A model generated the notes under the pieces. The model had not been told where the DNA came from. It ran no database searches and was given only the letters and a program-made list of their open reading frames with translations. Below, one piece after another: positions 47,070 through 58,409 of a stretch of 64,000 nucleotides of DNA (positions are counted from its first letter, which is position 1; each line of letters starts with the position of its first letter). Location: NCBI GenBank assembly GCA_029721435.1, contig CM056592.1, positions 35,537,611-35,601,610 on the forward strand, given 5' to 3'. The translations under genes and the position numbers were made by a program. The DNA is from Gymnothorax reevesii (taxonomy: Eukaryota > Chordata > Actinopteri > Anguilliformes > Muraenidae).

Positions 47070-47277
47070 TTAACCCTGAGAGCACTAAATACAAATAGTG
47101 TTGTTCATTGATGTATCAAATTCAAAGCTGTTGAAAACCTATCATGTGGCTACTTGTTTAAAAGAGCTCCCACTGGGGAGCTCTTTTAAATAAGTCGCCA
47201 CGCGATAGATTTTCAACAGCGCAAGATAATTTTCTAGAAATTATGAATTTAATTTATATCAGTGCTCTGAGGGTTAA
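47070..47277. mobile_element. Short TTAA element (family 1), palindromic
   Basis: 208 bp with TTAA at both ends and termini TTAACCCTGAGAGCACTAAA / inverse of agtgctctgagggttaa. Internal arms cctatcatgtggctacttg and gtttaaaagagctcccac fold on inverted copies around 47175. It shares its core with 39600-39832 and 34976-35140. Confidence 0.88.
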
Positions 47278-47532
47278 TTGCGCCATTGCGTTCAAGGAGA
47301 AGCCCATCTGCTTGTGAATCATGAGAGGTGAGCGAGCTTTGATTTAAATACACAGCATACCCTGACTTAACTGGCGTGAGCATATCAGCCATGTCATGGT
47401 TCCATCATCTTATCATTATGTGCTATACTATTGAGCCGGAGTTTAACTTTCGGATCATTCAAGGTCTGGAGAATATTGTGACGGCCGTGAGAAAGGCATT
47501 TCGTGAAAATCCCATGCTTGAGTACCCTAGAA

Positions 47533-48115
47533 CAGGGGTTCCCAAACTTTTCCAAATCAGGGCCCACTTGAAAATCTAAAAAATGTCTGCGGCCCACCTT
47601 TGTCCTATAAACAGCACATAGACGAAATTATGCATTCTCAGAACACTTAACAGCAACAACAATTGTTGTTGTTGTTGTTAAGAAAATAAAATAAATAAAA
47701 AACAACAACAATAATTGTTGTTGTTGTTGTTTTTTATTTTTTTATTTATTTATTATTATTATAAAGATTCAGGATTGAAATTATAGCAGGGGGATAAAGG
47801 AAGCCCAAACTTTTAATCTGTGGTGTACACACAAGACAGAATTAATTATCTAACACAGTACGTGCCCCTCCGATTATGACCTCCGGTCATGATGACCAGA
47901 AAAATACGTTCCGATCACAAACTATATAAGGTTCCTAAAATATTGTGAGGTCAATAACACTCAATAGGTTATTACTTCTAAATATTTTTTTAAATCGTTT
48001 TTGTATTTTACAATAAAAATAATAAAAAATCATTTGCAAAAATGAATAATATTTTTAATGACCTCTCACGGCCCACCTGCAGTACCACCTGCGGCCCACA
48101 CTTTGGGAATCACTG
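47533..48115. mobile_element. hAT-type non-autonomous element with 8-bp target duplication
   Basis: It starts CAGGGGTTCCCAAAC and ends with the inverse GTTTGGGAA-type tttgggaatcactg. The flanks CCCTAGAA (47525-47532) and CCCGAGAA (48116-48123) match at 7 of 8 bases. Inside are inverted (AAC)n/(TTG)n runs (47650-47740). There is no transposase. Confidence 0.85.
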
Positions 48116-49989
48116 CCCGAGAAGATCCTTTATAGCCATCATTATTGTGTGGAAATATTTTCTGTCATGTATACATGTCCATAATTTCCTGAATTGGCTT
48201 CTGGAAATCAATGGCATCTGTGAACCTTTGAGTCCTTCACCTGAGCTGAAAAAATCTACCTTTTTATGAACAAGAGGAATTCCATTGGCTTTACATCGTG
48301 TTGATAGAAATCGAAAAGAATCTTTTGTCGTTTTCTCTATGGGACTAGTGAAGGCAGCCAAGCCAGCTCACAGTATGTAGCCGATGGTATAACCCATGAG
48401 TGGCTGCAAAGTGTCTGGATTAAGCCTTTTGAATGGTTCACCCAGTTTCAGGCACCCTTTGCATACAAGCCTGCGATTTGGGCCCCCTTCCCCCTCGGAT
48501 TGTTACTCGTAGGATTGTTGAGTCGAGCCGTAAAAGGTGGGCCTGAATTGTCAAGGATCTGTGTTGCTTCATTCTCTGAGGTTCCTTGATTTTGAGTGGG
48601 TACTTAGAGGTTTGTCTGTTGACCTGCCAATGACGTGTCCTCTGGAGAGCCATTTCTGTGCAAACTGCCGGGTTTTGAGAGGCAGCACTTGACCTCCTGT
48701 ACTTCTGGAAAAATCCTGTGCTATCCTGCACAGTCAGAATACGTTTAGGAGCCAGTTATTTGCACTGGTACATGAGTCTGCAGTCCATAGTGGGGAAAGC
48801 TTGAACATTTCAAAAATGTGTCTGTAAATAATTGCAGGATTGCATGCATTGGACCTGAGAAACGATGGCCTATAGCCATCGCATGGTTTGGAGAGCTTAT
48901 TGCGCAACTTCGGCAAGTCTTGCATAATTTTTTGGGAATCCCACGCAGCCAGCTTACTTGTAGACGCACTTGAACGCACCCTCAGTGTAAGTCAGCACAG
49001 GCAGCCAGTGGAGGGCAGTGAGGGGTAACTACTGTAATAGGGAAGCAATTGTTCCAATGCCAAATAACTCAAGAGTCCGTTCTTGAGCTGCTTTGTAAAC
49101 ATCAGCCCGGTGGAATTTTTACGTGTTTGAACTGGGAAAAAGGTCCATTGATACACATATAGGCGGCGTATGTAGCCATAATGGGGAAAGCGATTAAGGC
49201 GTTGTATCTCGTCATTATGGGGAAGTTAAAGTTAGAGTTAACTTCACTGCAAATCTGTGTTGCAGCAGTTCAGTCCTTTGCCTACAGGGGTACTGGCGTC
49301 CTTTCAATGAAAAGGGGCTCATTTTAAACTTGAGAGGAAAGGGCATCTGAATATTTAATCAGTACAAATCGACGGCTTTGCTCTGGGAGAGGATTACGTG
49401 TCCAGTGCGGGGTAATCTACATTACTTTCTGCAAACGTGTACAGTTATTGTGAATAACTGCTACTTTCTTCAGCTAATTGACCAGAAGAATATGCAGACG
49501 TGTTCCCCCTTATTTGAGAATTTCCCCAGAGGGAAAAAATAGGAAGCAGTTATACAACTCCAACCAAGCCAATGACATACCGCTGCACTCGATGTTGCTG
49601 TGCACATATCATCCATATTAATCATACATGTACCGAGCCATGATCCATTCTGTTTCTCTCAGGGTGGGGCCTCCCGTATGTGGCAACGATTCCAATGTTT
49701 CAAGATTCCCCTCTTGCGTGTCTTAAATGAAGGGTGTGTTTTGGTGAAAACATCTTTTTGGGGTATTTTCACCAAATCTAGGACTGCTGCTTGCGTTTAC
49801 TTGGGAAGTGGTCTCTTGGTCTATTTTATTCCAACCATTTTGCAAAGGAGTGAGCTAAATAAATTTACTGTAAGTTGAAGAGCTGTCCTTGAGCAGAGGT
49901 TTTCTGCGCCCAAGTGCCCTTGAATATAGACGCAGGTAGACTTCCAGAACTTACACGTGGTTTAGACTATGATTCACAGGCTGCTTTTT

Positions 49990-50026
49990 GTGCGTGTGCG
50001 TGTGCGTGTGCGCGTGCGCGTGCGTG
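49990..50026. repeat. GTGCGT-type purine-pyrimidine microsatellite
   Basis: Alternating tgcgtgtgcgtgtgcg with a cgcgtgcgcg core, a Z-DNA-prone pattern. Confidence 0.85.
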
Positions 50027-50368
50027 AGGGTCTTGAGAACACCATTACATCTGAATGCTCATCTACAATACTGCAATGACAAAATAATATTTTTCACACC
50101 TTAAGGCTACATCAAAACACAGCACAGCATTGAATGGAATTCTGGGGTTTGTGTTGGCAGGCTGAGTTAAGGCTGTTTTTAACTTGTAAGACGTATCGAC
50201 GGACGTCTTGAAGAGTTTCGCATGATACAGACTCTTTTCTACATACATGAAGTGTTGGACAACGTCTGTGATGCAAACTGTCGTCTCCATGGTAATTGTA
50301 TCTCCCCGACAACGATAGTAGGGAGATGCTATGGTTTAGTTCCGGGGTCGCCGCCGTGGAGATTTCTG

Positions 50369-50674
50369 TTCCATGCCCTGGAAGCCACAATTATTACAGG
50401 AATTTCTCCAAATTTCACTCAGGCAAAGAGTCTATTACTATCTTTGCCTGAGTGAAATTTGGAGAAATTCCTGTAAAAATTGTGGCTTCCAGAGCCTGGA
50501 ACATAAAAAAACTTCGGACAAAATGTCATATATGACAATGCTGAAGATCGATTTTTTTTGTAAATTTCAAATGTCCAATATAGCTGCTCGTGGCCATTTT
50601 GTCCAAAGTTTTTTTATGTTCCAGGCTCTGGAAGCCACAATTTTTACAGGAATTTCTCCAAATTTCACACAGGT
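50369..50674. repeat. 60-bp-arm foldback plus a third copy of the arm
   Basis: Arms 50369-50428 and 50442-50501 are almost perfect inverted repeats (cctggaagccacaatt, aggaatttctccaaatttca) around a 13-bp loop. A third copy of the left-arm sequence lies at 50619-50674. Between them, gcagcatttgg-like text (aatgtccaatatagctg and tggccattttgtcc) recurs near 50730. No known family is assigned. Confidence 0.85.
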
Positions 50675-51226
50675 GAAGATTTTGTTTGGACAATGCTCAA
50701 GACCTATTTTTGCGATTTTTGGATGTCCAATATGGCTGCCGGTGGCAATTTCTTTCTGAAATTTGGGGATTGGGGAGACGCGCGACTCTGGTCTTAGTTA
50801 TTTTCTTATAACTATAACCAGCCACACTCTTTGCCAATGCTACTGTATGAACTGTCTGTCTCTGTCAGTGACAACCACCAAACTCTTGGTCCATACAGCC
50901 AATCAAGTAAGACGATCAATGACAGTGCCTAAAATGTCACAAATATTCCACAGGTACAGGACATCGCTGGATGATGTATTTGGTCTCTCTGACTTCATTT
51001 TGGCCTTCATACGCTGTTGACAGAGGCATCTTGCAAGTAAAAAACAGCAGAACAGAACAGAAAATTCAATATTCTTGCCCAAAAGAATACTTTGGTGACT
51101 TGGTATGTAATGTGCAAGGAATCTCTTTCCAGCTGCAAGGTGAACGACTTATTAGGTTTGATTGAATCTGTACTGAAAAAATGTTTTCATACACTGCACA
51201 GTTTGTCCTGCTGCGAAGCCATATTA

Positions 51227-51281
51227 TCAACCCTCAGAGCGCTATTAATTTATGAATTTATGTCGGCACTCTGAGGATTAA
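51227..51281. mobile_element. Minimal 55-bp TTAA element (family 1 termini only)
   Basis: tcaaccctcagagcgct at the left and the inverted agtgc-like cactctgaggattaa at the right are joined by about 20 bp. It looks like an internally deleted family 1 element that retains only termini. Confidence 0.55.
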
Positions 51282-52342
51282 CCTGTACCACGTTTTCACG
51301 GGCGCTGAAGATCATCAGGAGATCTTCTCTTTCTCCTCTCCAGAACTCAAGTTTTTATTTTTGTTTAATCCAAATCTCATCTGGGTTTTCTCCTCCTGGG
51401 GTTTAGCATGGGTATAAATTTTGCATTTGACTCTAGTTTTGCTGGTGCAGTTGTGTTTCAGCGGAGTACGTCGCACCTACTCATATCACAGAATATGGAC
51501 ACATACCATATTTATTTTAACCCACCGATTACTCCATTTCAAATGCAATCTGCTGGAGTAGTATTACAACCCAAAATAAGTCGGGTTGGGATGTTTAAAT
51601 TAATATCAAATATTGTCACATTTTGTCTGCTAAGAGAGCTTGCTTGACCATATTGTTGAGGCTGAGACCTTGGGGGTTTTCAAGAGCAGGCTTGACTTAA
51701 AGCTAGATACCACTGAGTCATTGAGTATCTGAAGGGATATATTCACAATAGTATAAATAAACTGGCGAGCGTAGTTGGGCTGAACGGCCAGTTCACGCCA
51801 TTCACGTTATGTTATTCGGATGTGAAAAAGCACTTAGTACGCGCTCTGTTTCACTGCTGAGAGTGTGTCTCGCGGATAGCACTGCAAAAGTCAATAGTTC
51901 GGCAGGTTTAATGTCATTTAAACGGCACAGAATGGTGCCACGCGCGTTCCAGCGCGCAGAAATTATTCGGTCAACAGCTCACGGTTGCCCTCTGTGGTCT
52001 CAGGAAAGAATTACTTCCCTAGTCAGTAGTCGGAATCGTTTGCAAGGGAAGGTGACAAGACTTTAAGATGCGGGAAAGACCACCACTCAGCCTCACTTGC
52101 TTGGTTTTGTCTTTGATAAATCCAGTTTATTTTACGCTACGACGTGACATTTTCAGCATGCACGAAACGCCTTTGTTTGGCTGCGCTGCATTTTTTGATC
52201 TTCTCGGGATATTTTAAAATATTCTCGCCTCTGAACTAACAAAGTCGTTTGTCTCGCTCGGGATGATCCTTATTTTTATCATAATTGGTTCAAAATCATA
52301 ATTGACGTCACTGGAGCACAAAACGCTAAAGAAGGCAAGGAA

Positions 52343-53641
52343 ATGAATCTTTCGGAGATTTATTTAAAATTCGGACGCCTGTTTTCGAAGAATTTCTCTT
52401 TTTGGACCCTTCACAGTAATCTTAGTCACAATTTTCGGGATGGTATTCCTTTCTCACATGACGTTCTATTTGCAGGACATGAACCAGCAACAATCGCACT
52501 TGTGGTGATGTACACTTTCTCATTGGCCATCGGACTTGGGGGCAACATTATGGCACTGACTGTTCTGACCCGGCGACGAAATCGCCTCTCTGCCGTTGCA
52601 GCGACCAGAAGACTCCTCATCAACTTAGCCATTTGTGACATGATGGTTGTGTGCGTATGTATGCCTGTTAATATCGGTCTCCAGGTCTATAACGCTTGGG
52701 TTTTTGGTGACTTGCTGTGTCGCGCTGTCCCTTTTGTTCAAGCGGTGTCCGTGTCAGCAAGCGTTTTCAGCCTTGCCGTGATCAGTCTTAACAGATACTA
52801 TAGTGTTCACAAACCCCTACATGCCAGGTCTTTTTTTTCAGGACGAAAAATTTTTTGCATGATTTGTGTGGTGTGGACACTGTCTTCCGGACTGTGTTTG
52901 CCATTGGTCTTCATGAACAAGACTAAGACACTGGTGTTGCTGGATGGAAGTCACGCGATCACAGTGTGCATGGAGAGCTGGCCCCAAGTCAAACTACGCC
53001 AAGGGTATAACTTCCTGTTGTTCTGCGCATTATACGGCTTCCCCGTTTCATTTAATCTGGCAATTTGTTTTCTGACTGGGCGAAAATTGTGGTGCACCGG
53101 GGACAAGTTAAGAGATTGCAACAAGTGTAATCTGGTACAATCGCTGTCTCGGCAAAAAGTGCGCAAAAAAATTGTCAAGATGATTGTGGCACTGGTTGTC
53201 CTATTTACCTTGTCCTGGTTGCCGATGTACGTAATTGACATATGGATCGACTTCAACATGCCAAATGCTTTTGGAGGAGACGGTGACTTGGATCACGTGG
53301 AGCACCAATGGATCCTGCAAGGGAGACCTTTTGCGCAGTGGCTGGGTTTGACAAACTCTGCTCTCAATCCTCTGTGCTATTGCTTTGTGGGGAACCTGTA
53401 CAGGTCTGCTCAAAAATTTAGAAAGAGCTACAGAGAAAAACTGTCCTCAGTCTTTAGCGTACATCCACCGCAATCTTCAACCAGCACTCCTGTGCCAACC
53501 CTTTTATCTTATGGTCGCGCTTGCTCGGGAAAATGTGGGGCTAAGAACTCCTCATGGAGAACATGCGCAGGTTTTAAAGCCCATTTGCCGATTAGCAAAA
53601 GCTTGTCGTCAGTCACTATGTGCGAAACTGTATTCGACTAA
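52343..53641 (+). CDS. Class A (rhodopsin-like) G-protein-coupled receptor, peptide-receptor type, orphan here
   Basis: 432 codons in one open exon encode a plasma-membrane receptor. The N-terminus has three N-glycosylation sequons (N2, N17, N26), supporting the ATG at 52343. TM1 is about residues 50-75 with N68; TM2 has LAICD with D99; C126 opens TM3 and should pair with C209 in loop 2. TM3 ends LNRYYS: Asn150 replaces the usual Asp/Glu of DRY. TM4 has W178, TM6 reads FTLSWLP (292-294), and TM7 has NPLCY (342-346). A ~80-residue Ser-rich tail follows. Loop and TM patterns suggest the neuropeptide-receptor group, but I do not recognise the exact family. The frame has no lesion. An acceptor-like tatttgcag ends at 52475, so a spliced alternative start is possible. 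Confidence 0.9.
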   Translation: MNLSEIYLKFGRLFSKNFSFWTLHSNLSHNFRDGIPFSHDVLFAGHEPATIALVVMYTFSLAIGLGGNIMALTVLTRRRNRLSAVAATRRLLINLAICDMMVVCVCMPVNIGLQVYNAWVFGDLLCRAVPFVQAVSVSASVFSLAVISLNRYYSVHKPLHARSFFSGRKIFCMICVVWTLSSGLCLPLVFMNKTKTLVLLDGSHAITVCMESWPQVKLRQGYNFLLFCALYGFPVSFNLAICFLTGRKLWCTGDKLRDCNKCNLVQSLSRQKVRKKIVKMIVALVVLFTLSWLPMYVIDIWIDFNMPNAFGGDGDLDHVEHQWILQGRPFAQWLGLTNSALNPLCYCFVGNLYRSAQKFRKSYREKLSSVFSVHPPQSSTSTPVPTLLSYGRACSGKCGAKNSSWRTCAGFKAHLPISKSLSSVTMCETVFD

Positions 53642-53883
53642 CGCTAACATTTGGAGAGTAGGATCTGATCCATTTTGGCAAACTTCAACTGAAGTAAACA
53701 CGCCTTGCGATGGACAGATGACAAAGGGAGGACATTCAGTTTCGAATCGTTGTTGGTTTACAATGTTGTTGACTGTAAAATAGCGGCAGCCGCTTATCCA
53801 CTTTACCATTGTTATGGTCACGAGTCATTGTTTACCGTGTTGTTTATTGTGTCTATGGTCTGGAAGCTGAATTTGCTCTCTTA

Positions 53884-53889
53884 AATAAA
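53884..53889 (+). promoter_or_regulatory. Candidate poly(A) signal of the GPCR gene
   Basis: AATAAA about 240 bp after the TAA stop of the receptor. No earlier AATAAA lies between stop and this site. Confidence 0.6.
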
Positions 53890-55726
53890 ACTTAATGGCG
53901 TGCGATAAGTCTGATGTGGTTAATTTAAATAGGCATAATGAATGAGTATGCAATACGCGACTGATGAATGGGAAAACGTGTGCGTAAATGCGCACATCTC
54001 CGTGCCTCAGCACGGATTCATCGTGCATGGGAGAGCCGCCTTGATTGTAACGCGTCACAATTGTAACGTGCACGTTGTCTCTTGATTGGTCAATGCAGTC
54101 GTGATTTCATGACGTCAGCATGTGACGAGTACCGTAATACACGTGCCCGGGAATTTGCAAGTCTTTTCACCCATGCTGCAGGGAGATATCGCTCGAGAAG
54201 TTCGTTTTCCACAAAGTACTGTAAGTAAAATTCACTCCCATAGTGTTTTTTGACTACAGATTTTTTTCTTTAATGTTACAGACCTAAAATCCACTTGGGT
54301 GTTTGTATGTATATGTTCGTTACTAGTTTGCATCGTTTTAACACATGATTGTTTGGTTTGTTCTGTAAGCAACGCCAAATGAACGGTGCACCGAGCGGCA
54401 CAGTTGTAACACATTACATTTGTGACAACGGCAGACATTTGCAAGTACAGCTTGAATAATTTTGCTCTTTGTTTGCTTTTTTTTTTTGTTTGTTTCACAG
54501 AGGGTCCCCACAAAAATGCACATTTTAAAAAATGCACTTGATGCTGAATGGCACATATTATGATGTTCTTTGCACTGAAATGTAGGCTTAGTCCTACCTT
54601 GAAATTTAATAAGCTAACCTATTTGGTTCTGTCTGTAGGCAAATGTTATTGTAGCCTATTTTGGATTTTTGCAATGAAACTTTTAAAGACAAATCGACAA
54701 ATAGACAAATGTTTTTCTACAGCATAGACTAAAAAAAAATAAGTGATTTGGGGTGTTGCTACATAATTGACCCTGCAGGGGTACCAGTGCAGGTATGACT
54801 GGGACTCTTATAAAACTTGTGTCAAATTTTCCAATATTTTGTGTTCAGTCAGCTGTCATTCAATTATATTCTAAATCAAATTAGGGTTATATAACATTTT
54901 TAGAGCTCCATCAAAGTCGTTAACTTTGTCGGCAAAATCAGAGCATTTTCCTATCAAGGAACTCACACAAACACTCCAATTGGTACATCTGGTAAGTTTT
55001 TAAAATATACAATATTTTAGATAGGACATTCCTATAACATTATTGGCGTTAAATAAACATTAAACGATTGCCTGAATGAAATATAATTGATTTGACCTGA
55101 AAACGATGAATTTCATGCTACTTTTTTAGCATTGTTACAGTTGTAGCTCCTGCGGTTACAATTAAGACTCAAACGCGCTTCAGTTGTAACATTGGACTGA
55201 GTCCACTTTCAGTTATATTACTCAAGACCTGTTTTATCAATTGAAAAACTTTAAGTGGTTTATGATAGCAGACACGTGTTGGTGTTTTGCCTGAAAATAT
55301 TACATATTTCGGTAAAACGATCTCTTAGTAATAGAGTGAAAAATGAAAAACGTTACATTTGTGGCAGCTCTCCCCTATTGGCAGTTGCTGAAGTCACAAT
55401 TGGATCAATGTATTTAAAAAAAAAAAAAAAAAGCGGCGGTATTGTGACGGAAACTAAAAAGAGCACAATTTGAGTTATCCTGTTCATCTGCGCTGCTCTG
55501 GTTTCGACTTTATTTTAGAATCCTCATCTGCACTTTTGGGATTTTAAATGGATACAAGCTTTTACGGGAGAGGGGTGCAGAGGTTTTTTCCAGTTTTTGC
55601 ACAAAAATTATGTGTACCCCATCTAAATCATACAACTATGGTCGAGCCCGCCTCGGGAATTACCGTCAAGCCAACCACTGTGTTATTTCCCTTAGTACTG
55701 CACGTTGCTGTGTGTGTACGTTATTA
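53890..55726. other. Region downstream of the GPCR, nothing recognised
   Basis: AT-rich unique-looking sequence with T and A runs (54477-54488, 55415-55431). Open frames here are short and lack domain motifs. No RNA gene or repeat family was recognised. Confidence 0.5.
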
Positions 55727-57173
55727 TAACCCTTGACAAAAATTATGGAATCTCTTCACTCGGGATGTTTATCCAGCTTTTTTACTTCATAGCAAATAAA
55801 AAAATCACAGATATGACGCAAAAGATATGTTTATTAGCTTAACATTCAGGCTTCATGAAACACACCACAAACAAATTAAATTGTTCTAAGACTTCACTGT
55901 TGAAAAACAATATTCTCCATCAAGCTGGTTCCAACTTTCTGGAATAGTGGTTGAAAGGTCAGTTTTGCAGGATAGGGCCTTGTCATAAACAGTTTTTTTT
56001 TAAATAAATTTTTCGATTGGGTCGAGTTTCGGACTGTTTGCTGGCCATTTCATTGAGTTGATACGCCTTTCCTGTAGAAAAGCTTTAACAATCTTTGCTC
56101 TGAGGCAAGATGCATTGTCATCCTGAAAAATGACTTCATCACCAAACCTATTTTCCACTGATGGAAGGAGAAAATGGTTCAAACTTTTAAAGCACTGTTG
56201 CGTATTGACTGTTGAGGTAATGAGTGCCATCTCACTTGGTTCTTTACCTTATATGCCACCCCATATCATGAATGAATGGGGACATTTGCTTGTTTTCTTC
56301 AAGCTTCATTGTATGGTTCATTTGAAAAACACCAGACAAAACTTACAGCATCTTTGCCTTTGCCAATGCAGATTTGTGATTCATTACTGAATATCACTTT
56401 CATCCAATCATATACACTCCACGAATACTTCTCTTGAGTTCTCTGTAACCTAGCTTTCTTCTATCTAGATGTTAATGCTAGTTTTCATTTAGTGTTTCTG
56501 TGTGTAGATTCCATTTCATTCAGCTGATTTCTTACAGTTCTATCACAATCATTGACTCCTGCTTCAGCCCATTTGTTTTTTCATTTGTTTTGTTGCACAT
56601 TTTCTATTTTTAAGGCATATTGATTTTAGTTTTCCTGATGCTATGACATCTTCAGTGGTGTACTCGTATGTTCTCCTTTTATAAACTTCCCATTTTGTGT
56701 TCACTTGCACGAAATTCTAGACACAGCTGACTGGTAACAACCTACATCACTTGCCAGTTTCCTGGTTGAATTTACCTCTTGGAGCAGTTTTATCATCTTT
56801 CCATGACTACAATCGCTCTCTCGTTAGTGTTATGATTCCTCTCAGTTAGCCATGTACAACACCTCATTAAGTTCTGCAAGCACACTTTTAACAGCAGACT
56901 AATTCAGATGTTCAAATTTGTGCCATTATTTCTTTTTAAAATACCAAATACAAAGGGATGCCATAATTTTTTCCTCTACTTGATTGTGAAAAAATATGCC
57001 ATTAATTAAAATAATTTAAGCTAATTTGTTTGAGGTATGTATCATGAAGCGTGAACGTTAGACTCATAAATAAACATTGTTTTGTGTCATATCTGTGATT
57101 TATTTGCTTTGAAGTCAAAAAGCTGGATGGAGATCCTCGATGTGTGGTGATTCCATAATTTTTGACCGGGTTA
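55727..57173 (-). mobile_element. Tc1/mariner-like element, old
   Basis: TA-bounded termini: ACCCTTGACAAAAATTATGG at the left and the inverse of ccataatttttgaccgggt at the right. Inverted similarity runs on through ccagcttttt, cacagatatgac and aaacaaatta for about 150-170 bp. The interior transposase is badly decayed. Confidence 0.85.
56000..56230 (-). pseudogene. Tc1/mariner-like transposase fragment
   Basis: The minus-strand frame holds FGDEVIFQDDNASC, the second catalytic Asp, and WPANSPKLDPIEK with the Glu 34 residues later (DD34E). The usual PDLNPIENLW is altered. The rest of the frame is lost to stops, so it is non-functional. Confidence 0.8.
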
Positions 57174-57826
57174 GTAAGTTAATGACGTTTTACGCTTAGA
57201 AGAATGCAATTTTCCATCACTGTAAAATAATAGCTATGTATTTTAAAAACAAATAAATCATTTACATAATAATAATAATAATCATAACTAGTCCGTCAGT
57301 TGCCCTCTGTTCGACATGTACACTCGGACTCCCTAAAGCAATCGCTCCCAAAATCGAAAGGCTTAGTGACCTTACCAGACATGAAGCCCACACCAAATAT
57401 GAATCAAATCAGTTCAAATTTGTAGCCTGTGGAGCTCTCACAAGCAAATCTCTATGGACTCAGAGAATGTGGCGTGAAGATTTCTGTACTGCCCTACAAA
57501 GGCTGAGTGCAGTAACTACACAATAATTTAAACAGTAAAAAATGGCTTCAGAGTTTGTTCGCTGTCCCAAAAAATAGATGGTCAGCACTTCTATAATGGA
57601 TTATGATTAACTGACTCACCATGGTATAACTTCTGTCCAAATAAATCCTGACTTCAATATACTTTCAGCCCCAAAACTGTGTAACTCGCATTTTACCCAA
57701 TATGTAGTTACTGCACTTGGGCTTTGTTGGGCAGTATAGAATCCCCGGGTCATTGTCTGGGGTACAATAATAGTACACTTATCATTCTAAACACCAAATC
57801 AATTTCACTGACTCTATATTCTGAAA

Positions 57827-57913
57827 GCAATTGAAGCACTGATTAATAAAACCCCACAAGTCAAGTCAAGTCAAGTGTGACTTATGGGGTTTTAGTAATA
57901 GGTGCTTCAATTC
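57827..57913. repeat. ~36-bp-arm hairpin with (GTCAA)n loop
   Basis: gcaattgaagcactgattaa...accccacaagtca pairs with tgacttatggggttttagtaa...gcttcaattc. The loop is gtcaagtcaagtcaagtg-like. It marks the left edge of the ~150-bp unit array. Confidence 0.75.
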
Positions 57914-58409
57914 AGTGTTGAACTTTGGCATATGTCTTGAAAATATATGAGGAACTAAAATAAGATGCTCTACCAGTAAATCAGTAAAAGAAAATTGCCT
58001 GTTTCAAATAGCTAATTTCACAAAAAGAAGCATCTTAGAAAATCCCAGGCAACAGCAAAGTTCGCAAATTTTTCACTGTCGAACTTTAGCATATGTGGAG
58101 GCCCTTTATTCTTAACACCAGCACAAGATGTTCTGTTTGGAAAATCATTAAAAGAAAACTGTTTTCATCCACTATGGACAGATTTTCCTGAAGCCCAGGA
58201 AGCAGCGAAAAAGGTGCCAGATCATTTCATTGTGGAATTGCAAATCTCCCCAAATATGTTTTACATCAAAACAGGATGTTCTACGCAAAGTATATGTTAA
58301 AATAAAATTGTCTATTTTCAATCATTTGACACATTTGAGAGAAACACAGGTGTACAGAGTTAAGGAACTTCTTACTGACAAATTTCTCAATAAAGACCCT
58401 CCAAATATA

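Larger units (their letters stand above)
46841..52342. other. Intergenic region between dus1l and the GPCR gene
   Basis: It contains two TTAA elements (47070-47277, 51227-51281), a hAT element (47533-48115), a GTGCGT microsatellite (49990-50026) and a foldback repeat (50369-50674). Stretches 48124-49985, 50675-51226 and 51282-52342 hold no gene that could be supported. A GPCR promoter presumably lies just upstream of 52343, but no clear TATA box was identified. Confidence 0.6.
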
